Shown one piece after another: positions 34,485 through 42,388 of a stretch of DNA of 64,000 nt (position 1 is its first letter; every line of letters begins with the position of its first letter). The DNA comes from Anaeromyxobacter dehalogenans 2CP-C (lineage in GTDB: Bacteria > Myxococcota > Myxococcia > Myxococcales > Anaeromyxobacteraceae), in contig NC_007760.1 of NCBI RefSeq assembly GCF_000013385.1, positions 2,357,001-2,421,000 on the forward strand. The letters run 5' to 3'. Both the position numbers and the translations under genes were made by a program. The notes beneath the pieces were generated by a model. That model was not told the DNA's origin. It worked only from the letters and a program-made list of their open reading frames with translations, and searched no databases.

Positions 34485-35225
34485 ATGCTGCGCATCGCGG
34501 CGCTGTCGGACATCCACGGGAACGTCTGGGCCCTCGAGGCGGTGCTGGAGGACGCGCACCGGCAGGGCGTGGACCTCGTCGTCAACACGGGCGACCTCCT
34601 CTCCGGGCCGCTCGATCCGGCGGCCACCGCCGACCTGCTCATCCCGCTCGGCCTGCCGACCATCGCGGGCAACCACGAGCGGCAGCTCCTCGCCTGCGAG
34701 CACCACGGCGGCGGGCCGGCCGACCAGCACGCGTTCGAGCACACCACGCCGCGCCACCGCGAGTGGCTGCGCCACCTGCCGCCCACGCTCGACCTGGCGC
34801 GCGCCGGCGTGTTCCTCTGTCACGGCTCGCCGACCAGCGACACCCAGCACCTGCTCGAGGACGTCGAGCACGGCGGGCTGCGCCTCGCCGCGCCGGGCAC
34901 GCTCGAGACCCGCGCGTTCGGCGTGGACCGGAGCCTCATCCTCTGCGGCCACTCGCACGTGCCGCACGCGACCGCGCTGAGCGGCGGTCGCCTGGTGGTG
35001 AACCCGGGCAGCGTCGGGCTGCAGGCGTACGAGGACGACCACCCGGTCCACCACAAGGTCGAGAACGGCTCGCCGCACGCCCGCTACGCCCTCTGCCACC
35101 GCACGCCGCGCGGCTGGAGCGTCGCGTTCCGCTGCGTGGCCTACGACCACCACCGCGCCGCAGAGACGGCGCGCGCGAACGGCCGCGAGGACTGGGCGCG
35201 CTGGCTGGAGAAGGGGCGGGCCTGA
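34485..35225 (+). CDS. Calcineurin-like metallophosphoesterase (YfcE/MJ0936 type)
   Basis: A 246-residue dimetal phosphoesterase. All motifs are present: ALSDIHGN near residue 6, NTGDLLSGP, AGNHERQ, CHGSPTSD, and CGHSHVPHA. Fold-level homologues hydrolyse phosphodiesters or phosphoproteins; the substrate here is unknown. It is convergent with the Gre-factor gene across a block of inverted repeats. Confidence 0.92.
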   Translation: MLRIAALSDIHGNVWALEAVLEDAHRQGVDLVVNTGDLLSGPLDPAATADLLIPLGLPTIAGNHERQLLACEHHGGGPADQHAFEHTTPRHREWLRHLPPTLDLARAGVFLCHGSPTSDTQHLLEDVEHGGLRLAAPGTLETRAFGVDRSLILCGHSHVPHATALSGGRLVVNPGSVGLQAYEDDHPVHHKVENGSPHARYALCHRTPRGWSVAFRCVAYDHHRAAETARANGREDWARWLEKGRA

Positions 35226-35227
35226 GT

Positions 35228-35346
35228 CCCTCGACTCCGCGCGGCCCAATGGGCCGCGCTACGCTCGGGATGAGCGAACGGAGTCGAGGGGTCGGGATGA
35301 GCGACCGGGGTCTACCGCTCGCCCTGAGCCTGTCGAAGGGCGAGCG
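35228..35346. repeat. Nested inverted repeats at a convergent gene junction
   Basis: CCCTCGACTCCG (35228-35239) pairs with CGGAGTCGAGGG (35279-35290). Inside it GCGCGGCCC (35239-35247) pairs with GGGCCGCGC (35251-35259). A separate stem CGCTCGCCCT (35316-35325) / AGGGCGAGCG (35337-35346) follows. This could terminate both converging transcripts. Confidence 0.75.
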
Positions 35347-35358
35347 AGGTCGGGCGCC

Positions 35359-35865
35359 TCACGGCGCCGTGCGCCGCACCGCCACCACGGTCAGCTCCGC
35401 CTCGCCGCCGGGCCGGTGCACCTCGACCACGTCCCCGGCGCGACGCCCGAGCAGCGCGCGTGCCACCGGCGAGCCGGCGCTGATGAGCCCGCGCCGCGCG
35501 TCGGCCTCGTCCGGCCCGACCAGGCGCCAGGTGACCCGGCGGCCGTCCTCCTCCTCGACGGTCACCCAGGTCCCGAACCCCACCTGCCCCTCCGGCGTGG
35601 CCTCGGGCCCGAGCACGGTGAGCGCGCCCAGCGTCGCGTCGAGCGCGGCGACGCGCGCGTCCAGGTCGGCGAGCCGCGGCGCGCGCTCGGCGTCTGGGAG
35701 CCGGGCCGCGTCGGCGCGCTCGGCCCGGAGCCGCGCCAGCGCCTCGCGCAGCGCGGCCTGCCCCTCCGGCGTGACGTAGCGCACCTCGCCCGGCGCGAGC
35801 CGCGGCGGCGGGCGCACCACCGGGCCGAGGTCGGGCGTCTCCTCGCTGGTGAAGGCCTTGGACAC
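35359..35865 (-). CDS. GreA/GreB-family transcription elongation factor
   Basis: A 168-residue protein that would enter the RNA polymerase secondary channel and promote transcript cleavage. The N-terminal coiled coil (about 30-95) contains the acidic tip region (ADAARLPDAERAPRLADLDA). The C-terminal domain shows the Gre pattern GFGTWVTVEEEDG, WRLVGPDEAD, ISAGSPVARALLGRRAGDVV. GreB-like by its MSKAFTSEE start; the exact subtype is uncertain. Confidence 0.88.
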   Translation of the reverse strand: MSKAFTSEETPDLGPVVRPPPRLAPGEVRYVTPEGQAALREALARLRAERADAARLPDAERAPRLADLDARVAALDATLGALTVLGPEATPEGQVGFGTWVTVEEEDGRRVTWRLVGPDEADARRGLISAGSPVARALLGRRAGDVVEVHRPGGEAELTVVAVRRTAP

Positions 35866-35994
35866 GCCCCGAGGATAGCGGCGGATCTGCGGGCGCGCCC
35901 GCCGGGCCGGGCGCCCGGGCCGGGCCCTGCGACACGGTGGCGCAGCTTCGGCGCAGCTTGCGCGGCCGCGCCGGAGGCGCCATCACCTCCACCC

Positions 35995-36987
35995 ATGGAC
36001 ACCACGCGACTGGGAAGGACCGGGCTCGAGGTCAGCCGGCTGTGCCTCGGCACCATGAACTTCGGGCCGGAGACGCCGGAGGACGAGGCGTTCCGGATCA
36101 TGGACCGCGCGCTCGACGCGGGCGTGTTCTTCTTCGACACCGCCAACGTCTACGGCCAGAAGGCGAGCGAGTGGGGCAAGCTCCCGCGCGAGGGGCGCAC
36201 CGAGCAGATCCTGGGGCGCTGGCTCGCGCAGGGCGGCGGGCGGCGCGAGCGGATCGTGCTCGCGACCAAGGTGTACGGGCCGATGTGGGAGGGGCCGAAC
36301 GGCCGCGGGCTCTCCGCCTACCACATCCGCCGCGCCTGCGAGGACAGCCTGCGCCGGCTCGGCACCGACCACGTGGACCTGTACCAGATGCACCACGTGG
36401 ACCGCGGCACGCCGTGGGACGAGCTCTGGGAGGCGATGGACCGCCTGGTGCGCGACGGCAAGGTGCTCTACGTGGGCAGCAGCAACTTCGCCGGCTGGCA
36501 CGTGGCGCAGGCCTGCGAGGCCGCCGCGCGGCGGAACCTCCTCGGCCTCGTCTCCGAGCAGAGCCTCTACAACCTCGCCTCCCGCACCATCGAGCTGGAG
36601 GTCATCCCGGCCTGCCGCTCCTACGGCGTCGGCATCCTCCCGTGGAGCCCGCTCGCGGGCGGCCTCCTCGGCGGCGCGCTCGCGAAGGCGGCCACCGGCC
36701 GGCGCGCCGGCGAGCGCGTGCAGAAGAAGATCGAGCAGCACCGCCCGCAGCTCGAGCGCTGGGAGAAGCTCTGCGCCGAGATGGGCCAGCGGCCCGCGGA
36801 CGTGGCGCTGGCGTGGGTGCTGGGGCGGCCCGGCGTCACCGCGCCCATCGTCGGGCCGCGCACCGTGGCCCAGCTCGACGAGGCCATCGCCGCGACCGAG
36901 CTGACGCTCGACGCGGCCGCGCTGCAGGCCATCGACGCGATCTGGCCGGGTCCCGGCGGCGAGGCGCCCGAGGCGTACGCCTGGTAG
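35995..36987 (+). CDS. Aldo/keto reductase
   Basis: A 330-residue NADPH-dependent oxidoreductase with a TIM-barrel fold. It shows LCLGTMNFG, the catalytic Asp and Tyr in FFDTANVYGQ, the Lys in VLATKVYG, the His in YQMHHVD, and the cofactor-binding region PIVGPRTVAQLDEA. It resembles the AKR/YajO-type family. Physiological substrate unknown. Convergent with the sigma-factor gene across repeats and a hairpin. Confidence 0.92.
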   Translation: MDTTRLGRTGLEVSRLCLGTMNFGPETPEDEAFRIMDRALDAGVFFFDTANVYGQKASEWGKLPREGRTEQILGRWLAQGGGRRERIVLATKVYGPMWEGPNGRGLSAYHIRRACEDSLRRLGTDHVDLYQMHHVDRGTPWDELWEAMDRLVRDGKVLYVGSSNFAGWHVAQACEAAARRNLLGLVSEQSLYNLASRTIELEVIPACRSYGVGILPWSPLAGGLLGGALAKAATGRRAGERVQKKIEQHRPQLERWEKLCAEMGQRPADVALAWVLGRPGVTAPIVGPRTVAQLDEAIAATELTLDAAALQAIDAIWPGPGGEAPEAYAW

Positions 36988-36989
36988 AG

Positions 36990-37135
36990 GTTCGACTCCG
37001 ATCGCTCATCCCGACCCTTCGACTCCGACCCTTCGACTCCGGCGAGCCTTGCGGCTCGCCTACGCTCAGGGTGAGCGGCGCGGCCGCAGGCCGCGCGGAG
37101 TCGAGGGACGCTCATCCCGCGCGGAGTCGAGGGCC
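36990..37135. repeat. Cluster of TCGACTCCG-type inverted repeats
   Basis: Contains CCCTTCGACTCCG twice in tandem, GGCGAGCC-TTGC-GGCTCGCC as a stem-loop, CGCTCAGGGTGAGCGG, and two GCGGAGTCGAGGG units in inverted orientation. Same family as at 18.4, 35.2 and 53.1 kb, here at the convergent end of the aldo/keto reductase gene. Confidence 0.75.
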
Positions 37136-37147
37136 CAGAAAGTCGGA

Positions 37148-37173
37148 GGCTCCGCCGGTTTCCCGGCGGAGCC
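37148..37173. terminator. Perfect 11-bp hairpin at a convergent junction
   Basis: GGCTCCGCCGG (37148-37158), loop TTTC, CCGGCGGAGCC (37163-37173). It can act on transcripts from either side. About 170 bases further, toward the sigma-factor gene, nothing else is seen except an unusually AT-rich patch (GTAATAAAACGTTTG) at about 37308-37323. Confidence 0.6.
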
Positions 37174-37341
37174 CCCGTGGCCCCCCGGCCACTTCGAGTG
37201 GAGCGCTCACCCTTGGACGCTCCGCAGACTTTGAACGGCCGGCCCGCGGCGTGTGACGCGCCGGGCGCGCAGCGCGCGCGGCCCGGGGAAACCCGTACCC
37301 ATTTCAGCGTAATAAAACGTTTGCCCAGAATGGGGCGTCCG

Positions 37342-37926
37342 TCAGGACTCTTCCCGACTGCCCTCGACCGCGCGGCGCCGGATGATCTCGGCCAGCCGGT
37401 CCTTGATGCGCTCGTAGCGCTTGCGCAGCGTGGCCGGGTCCACGCGCTTCCCCTCCTGCGACAGAACCTCCGCGACCTCGTCCCAGGAGAGCTGCTGGTC
37501 GAGCCGCAGCACGAGCAGCGTCTGCTCCTCGTCGTCCAGCATCGCGCGCAGCTCCTCCAGCTCCTGGCGCTGGCGCTCGAGGCGGACCCCGGTTCGGGTG
37601 CGCACGTCGGCGGCGAGGCGGGTCGCCTCGGTGGTGTCGAGCCGCTGCCCCAGCCGCCGCCAGGCGTCGTCGCGCACCTTCATGGCGGCGCTCCAGGCGG
37701 CCTTGAACGCCCAGGTGCGGGCGCTGGAGCGGCGCTGGAAGCCCGGCATGCCGCGCCACACCTGCTCGGCGAACAGCGCGAACGCGTCGGAGGCGGCGGT
37801 CTCGTCGCGGAGCAGGACGTTCAGGTAGCCCAGGATCCGGGGCCCGTAGCCGCGGATGATCTCGGTCGCGGCCAGGCGGTGATCGCCTGCCTCCAGCGCC
37901 GCGGAGACCCGGGACTCGACGTCCAT
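37342..37926 (-). CDS. ECF-like sigma-70 family RNA polymerase sigma factor
   Basis: A 194-residue protein. Region 2 (about 20-85) shows RILGYLNVLLRDETAASDAF and AFKAAWSAAMK. Region 4 (about 125-180) shows LEELRAMLDDEEQTLLVLRL and LSWDEVAEVLS then DPATLRKRYERIK, the promoter-recognition helix-turn-helix. It is more diverged in region 2 than typical ECF factors. It follows the ATP-grasp gene by 53 bases on the same strand, the last of a five-gene run. No anti-sigma gene is adjacent. Confidence 0.85.
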   Translation of the reverse strand: MDVESRVSAALEAGDHRLAATEIIRGYGPRILGYLNVLLRDETAASDAFALFAEQVWRGMPGFQRRSSARTWAFKAAWSAAMKVRDDAWRRLGQRLDTTEATRLAADVRTRTGVRLERQRQELEELRAMLDDEEQTLLVLRLDQQLSWDEVAEVLSQEGKRVDPATLRKRYERIKDRLAEIIRRRAVEGSREES

Positions 37927-37979
37927 CCCGCGCAATGTAGACGACCCTGCACGGGCGGTCGAGACGGGTACGGGGTGGG

Positions 37980-38921
37980 TCACCGGCCCGCCAGCAGCCC
38001 AGCGAGAGCCGAGGTGATCGGCTGTCCGGTCCGCTCCTCCACGAACCCCCACTGGCCGCTCGGGTTCAGCTCCAGGAACGCCCAGGAGCCGTCGTCCCGG
38101 CGCCGGAAATCGGCCGCGCCGTAGACGAGCCCCAGGTCCGCCATGAGCCGGCGCAGCCCGGCCGCGATGCGGTCCGGAAGCTCGCAGGCCGCCACGCGGC
38201 AGAGGTGGGTCACCGGGCGGAAGTCGTCCGGCGAGACCGTGTCGCGCGCGTCGAGGTCGGCCGCGAAGAGCTGGTCGCCGACCACCGTCACGCGCACGTC
38301 CACCCCCGGCACGCGCTCCTGGAAGATGACCGGCGCGAGCGGCAGCGACGCGAGCCGCGCCAGGTCGTCGGGGCCGACGCGGCGGGTGGGCCGCCACAGC
38401 GCCGGGGTTCCGGCGGCGAGGACCTTGTGGACGGCGCCGTCCGGTCCGCACGCGCCGAGGAACGCGCGCGCCGCATGCGGATCGCTGGTGATGAGCGTGC
38501 GCGGCACCTCGAGCCCGGCGCGCTCCGCCGCGGCGAGCTGGTTCGGCTTGTGCGCGGCGGCCGCGTCGCGCCAGGGATCGTTGACGAAGCGCGCGCCGCG
38601 CAGCGACGCCAGGAGGCCCATCGCCGCCTCGCCGGTCTGCCGGGTGGCGAACGCGGCGTCCTCCGGGCGGAGCCCCGGCGCGGCGGCGTGCGGCAGGGGG
38701 CGCCGCCACCAGACCGCGCTGACCTCGGCCGCGTCGATGGGCGGTCGCCCGTCGATCCGGAGCTCGCGTGCGCCACCGCCCGCACCGTAGCCGAGCACCA
38801 CCCGGCCCCGCCGCGGCAGGTCCGAGAGGTCGAGCACGGTCGCGTCGGCGCCGAGCGCCTCGAGCGCGCGGAGCACGAGCGGCGCGTGCTCGTCGCCGGC
38901 GTGGGTGATGGCGAGGATCAC
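37980..38921 (-). CDS. ATP-grasp ligase resembling graspetide (microviridin-type) peptide maturases
   Basis: A 313-residue enzyme. The N-terminal part has VSAVWWRRPLPHAA near residue 68; a W-x-R-R motif at this place is a mark of the MvdC/MvdD and SAV_5884-like peptide maturases. The ATP-grasp part follows: NDPWRDAAAAHKPNQLAAAE, AVHKVLAAG with a nucleotide-binding Lys, VIFQERVPGVDVRVTVVGDQ, and FLELNPSGQWGF with the metal-binding Glu/Asn near the end. Such enzymes join Asp/Glu side chains to Ser/Thr/Lys in a precursor peptide, forming lactones or lactams. It starts with GTG, 55 bases after a small protein gene. Other ATP-grasp roles, such as RimK-like tailing, remain possible. Confidence 0.78.
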   Translation of the reverse strand: MILAITHAGDEHAPLVLRALEALGADATVLDLSDLPRRGRVVLGYGAGGGARELRIDGRPPIDAAEVSAVWWRRPLPHAAAPGLRPEDAAFATRQTGEAAMGLLASLRGARFVNDPWRDAAAAHKPNQLAAAERAGLEVPRTLITSDPHAARAFLGACGPDGAVHKVLAAGTPALWRPTRRVGPDDLARLASLPLAPVIFQERVPGVDVRVTVVGDQLFAADLDARDTVSPDDFRPVTHLCRVAACELPDRIAAGLRRLMADLGLVYGAADFRRRDDGSWAFLELNPSGQWGFVEERTGQPITSALAGLLAGR

Positions 38922-38976
38922 GGGAAGGAGCCGGCGCGCGCCGCCACAGGAGACCGCGCGCGCCGGCGGGGTGACG

Positions 38977-39297
38977 CTAGATGGCGGTCTTCTCCGACGG
39001 CACGGCCGGGGACGCCTGCTGCGCCTCCGCCTGCAGCGTCGTGTACCAGCGCTCCACCGCCTGCATGTGCTGGATGCTGCCGTCGCTCAGGAAGTTCTCG
39101 CGGTGCGCTCGCTGCAGCAGGTCGAGCACCTTCGAGAGCGTCGCGACCAGCTCGACGGCGGTCGCCTGGCGCTTCGCGGCGAGCTCGGGGCTCACCTCCT
39201 CGACGCCGAACGGGCGGGGGGCGGTGAGCCCGACGGCGGTGATGCCCGGCTGGTCCTTTTCTTGGACGGTGGCCATCAGATCCGGATTCTTCGGCAT
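38977..39297 (-). CDS. Small protein next to the ATP-grasp ligase, candidate peptide substrate
   Basis: About 106 residues, hydrophilic, no signal peptide. The N-terminal third is extended and contains GLTAPRPFGVEEVSPEL (about residues 23-39). The RPFG piece recalls the recognition motif of ATP-grasp-modified precursors. The middle is a predicted helical pair (AVELVATLSKVLDLLQRAHR; HMQAVERWYTTLQAEA). The tail ASPAVPSEKTAI offers Ser, Thr, Lys and Glu. A classical repeated Thr/Glu core is not visible, so it may be a carrier or partner, not a precursor. The ATG at 39297 has GAGGAG six bases upstream; another ATG two codons earlier abuts that site and is less likely. Confidence 0.75.
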   Translation of the reverse strand: MPKNPDLMATVQEKDQPGITAVGLTAPRPFGVEEVSPELAAKRQATAVELVATLSKVLDLLQRAHRENFLSDGSIQHMQAVERWYTTLQAEAQQASPAVPSEKTAI

Positions 39298-39376
39298 TGG
39301 CATCTCCTCAGGGATGGATGGAAGTGGAACGAGCGAATGCTACGAAAGGGACGGACACGCACGGCCCGACGCACAC

Positions 39377-42331
39377 TTACAGCGAAGCTCGCAGCGCGCG
39401 CGCGTCCCGCGCCAGCGGGACATCGGCGTCCGCATGCGCGAGCATCCCGAGCAGGCGATCCACCGTCGTGCGCGCTGCTGCGCGGTCTCCCAGGTTCCGT
39501 TGGGCCAGCGCGGTGATGTACAGGGTGCGCGGATAGGCGAACGCCCGCCAGGTGCCACGCGGCGGCAAGCGCAGGAACCGCTGCGCGGCCGCGAGGGCCT
39601 CGCGGTGGTCGCCGAACGCCGCACTCACCTCGGCAGCGAGGTAGGCGGGTGGCAACCCCTCCACCGGCCAGGCATCGCGCGCCTCCGACGCGGCGAGCCG
39701 GGCGAGCGCGCCGGTCGCGTCGCCCGCCCGCCACAGCTCGAGCGCTGCCAGCTCCTCTGCCGCCACGGAGCCAGGGGGAAGCGCACGCCCGAGCTCGCGG
39801 GCGTGCTGAACGTCTCCGAGCAGCGCCAGCGGTACCGCCAGGTCGGCCGCGTAGGCTGGGTTCACCGCCGCGGCACGCGCGGCATACGGCCATACGCGGG
39901 CGGCATCCCACGCGGTGACCACGAGCAGCGCTGCGGAGTAGTGGCGGCCCTGGCTCTCCGGAACCTGGGAGTATCTCGCCGCGCACTCCTGGAGCGCCTC
40001 CCGCGCCCTGCCCTGCATCGCGAGCGCGAGCGCGCGCGTGAGGCGCCCATACGCTGCCGGCACGTGCTGTGCGACCTCCTCCATCTCGCGGACGTCTCCG
40101 GCCCCGCTGGCCGCAGCCGCGAGAAGCGGCGCCTGGGAGGCTCCGTTCCGTGCGAACGCGCGCCGCGCCTCGGCCAGGGCAGCCTGCGACTCCCCGAGCC
40201 ATTGGTGGATGCTCACCAGGGTCGCGCTGCGCCCTGGCGAGTCGGGCCGCGCGGCGATCCGTTCGCGCAGGGCGCGGAGATCCTCCGTGCGCCGAAGCCG
40301 CCCCAGCGCCTCGACGAGCGTCGCGAGCGGATCCTGCCGGTCGGGCGCGAGCGCGACCACCTTCTCGTAGTACGGCACGCTGTCCGCCCACTTGCCCTGC
40401 CGCCAGAGGATCTCGCCCGCACCCTCCAGCGCCTCGAGGTCATCCGCCGCGACGGCCAGGATCGCGTCGTAGAGCTGGCGCGCCTCGTCGAGCCGCCCGC
40501 CGATGCGGGCGGCCAGCGCCTGGACGAGCAGCCGCTCGCGCTCGCCGAGGCGGTCCGCGCCCCGCAAGGCCGCCTGGACGTGTCGCTGTCCGACATCGTC
40601 CCTCGCGCCCTGGAGCGACCGCACGGCCGCCAGCCTGTAGTGCGCCAGCGGGAACGCGGGATCCAGCGCGAGCGCACGCTCGAAGGACGAGGCGCACGCC
40701 TCCATGGCCGCCCCAACCGGCTCCGCCCTCTCCAGACAATCCACCCCCGCGTAGTACCAGCGCGCCGCCTCCGGGCTCGCGGTCACGGCCTCCGCCACCG
40801 GGCGCCGCACACGGCGGTCGGCGCGGCGCTCCTTCGCCTCGCGGCGGATCCGCTCGGCGAGCTGGTCCACGCCGTCCGACATGCCCGAGGCGCTCCACAG
40901 GTCGGCGCTCGCCTCGAACAGCTCCTTGCCGGTCTCCGACTCGACCGCCCGCACCGACAGCACCGGGCCGTGCTCGCCCGGCTCCGCGGACGGCAGCAGC
41001 ACCAGGCCGGCGCCGGCGATGCGGGCCAGGTTGCGCGCCCGCTCGGCGTCGAGCCGCCCCGGCTCCCCCAGCCCGGCCTCGCGCGACACCGCGGCGAGCC
41101 GCGCCGGCGCCAACAGCCGGACGCGCTTCGACGGCTCGAGCGCGGCGGCGAGCAGGCCGGGGACCGCGTCGAGCGTGGGATCGCCGGCGCGGTTCTCCAT
41201 GGCGCCGAGCACCGCCTTCAGCTGCTCGCCGGGCGGCGGCTCGCGGTCGAGCGCGAGCCAGGCGGAGAGCGCGATCGCGGAGAGCGCCACGCTGGCGGTC
41301 GCGACCAGGGTGCGGCGGCGGGTGCGGCCGGCGTGCGCCTGCTGGATGGCGAGCAGCGCGTCGCGGGCCTCGCGCGCGCTGGCGGGGCGCCGCGCGGCGT
41401 CGCGGTCGAGCAGCCGCCGCACCAGCGCCCGGAGCGCCCTCGGCGCGGCCCGGCGCGGCAGGGCCGGCGTCGGGCCGGGCTCCTGAGCCTCGCTCCAGTC
41501 CTTGTCCACCCGGTACGGCAGCGCGCCCGAGAGGCACTGGTGCAGGATGACGCCGAGCGCGAACAGGTCCACCCGCGCGTCGCCGCCCTCCCCCTCCCAC
41601 TGCTCGGGCGCCATGTACGCGGGCGTCCCGCCGTCGCCGATGCCGCCGCGGCCGAACAGGTGCGCGAACCCGAAGTCGAGCACCTTCACCTCGCCGTCGT
41701 CGGTGAGGTGGACGTTGCCGGGCTTGAGGTCGCGGTGGACGACGCCGGCCGCGTGCGCGTGCACGAGCGCCCGCGTGATGGCGACGCCGAGGTCGATCAC
41801 CTGCTCGAAGCCGAGCGTCTTCTCGCGCTCCAGCCGCCGCGACAGCGAGTCGCCGCGCAGCAGCTCGAACACGAGGTACGGGCCCTCCGGCGCCTGCCCG
41901 AAGTCGTGCAGCGTGACGATGTTCGGGTGGTTGAGCCGCGCCACCGCCTCGGCTTCGCGCTGCATCCACTCGCGGCCGCGGGTGGCGATGCGCGTGCCCG
42001 GGCGCACCACTTTCACCGCCACCGTCCGGCCCAGGTCGCCGTCCTCGGCCTCGTACACCACGCCGAAGCCGCCGCGCCCCAGCTCGCGGACCAGCCGGAA
42101 GCGGCCGATGGTGGCGCCGGGCCGGAGCACCGGGGACCACGCATCGCCGAGCGGCACGTCGTTCACGTGCACCATCTCGGCGAGCAGGCGCGTGAGCTGG
42201 ACCGAGCGGTGCTCGCTGGACGACTCGGCGCGCGGCGAGTCCTGGCTCACCGGCTCGGCGGTCTGGGCGGGCTTGGGCGGCGTCACGAGGGGTCCCGGGT
42301 CCGCCCCGGGTTCTATCAGATGCCCGGACAT
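39377..42331 (-). CDS. Membrane-anchored Ser/Thr protein kinase with TPR-like C-terminal domain
   Basis: A 984-residue Hanks-type kinase. The catalytic domain (about 77-335) has the glycine loop GRGGFG at 85-90, VAVKVV with the ATP lysine near 107, VVHRDLKPGN, DFGFAHL and MAPEQWEGE. A transmembrane segment (TLVATASVALSAIALSAWLA) is near 340. The outer half is a long alpha-helical, TPR-like array containing repeats such as ALDPAFPLAHYRLAA and ALEGAGEILWRQGKW. This is a common myxobacterial architecture. It is the second gene of the run Kelch-kinase-peptide-ATP-grasp-sigma, 79 bases before the peptide gene, so it may control the system. Confidence 0.93.
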   Translation of the reverse strand: MSGHLIEPGADPGPLVTPPKPAQTAEPVSQDSPRAESSSEHRSVQLTRLLAEMVHVNDVPLGDAWSPVLRPGATIGRFRLVRELGRGGFGVVYEAEDGDLGRTVAVKVVRPGTRIATRGREWMQREAEAVARLNHPNIVTLHDFGQAPEGPYLVFELLRGDSLSRRLEREKTLGFEQVIDLGVAITRALVHAHAAGVVHRDLKPGNVHLTDDGEVKVLDFGFAHLFGRGGIGDGGTPAYMAPEQWEGEGGDARVDLFALGVILHQCLSGALPYRVDKDWSEAQEPGPTPALPRRAAPRALRALVRRLLDRDAARRPASAREARDALLAIQQAHAGRTRRRTLVATASVALSAIALSAWLALDREPPPGEQLKAVLGAMENRAGDPTLDAVPGLLAAALEPSKRVRLLAPARLAAVSREAGLGEPGRLDAERARNLARIAGAGLVLLPSAEPGEHGPVLSVRAVESETGKELFEASADLWSASGMSDGVDQLAERIRREAKERRADRRVRRPVAEAVTASPEAARWYYAGVDCLERAEPVGAAMEACASSFERALALDPAFPLAHYRLAAVRSLQGARDDVGQRHVQAALRGADRLGERERLLVQALAARIGGRLDEARQLYDAILAVAADDLEALEGAGEILWRQGKWADSVPYYEKVVALAPDRQDPLATLVEALGRLRRTEDLRALRERIAARPDSPGRSATLVSIHQWLGESQAALAEARRAFARNGASQAPLLAAAASGAGDVREMEEVAQHVPAAYGRLTRALALAMQGRAREALQECAARYSQVPESQGRHYSAALLVVTAWDAARVWPYAARAAAVNPAYAADLAVPLALLGDVQHARELGRALPPGSVAAEELAALELWRAGDATGALARLAASEARDAWPVEGLPPAYLAAEVSAAFGDHREALAAAQRFLRLPPRGTWRAFAYPRTLYITALAQRNLGDRAAARTTVDRLLGMLAHADADVPLARDARALRASL

Positions 42332-42388
42332 GGCGTCCCGAGGGGGCCCGGCCGGGAGCCGGGCGGTCGGACAGAGGGTTTGGCCCGC

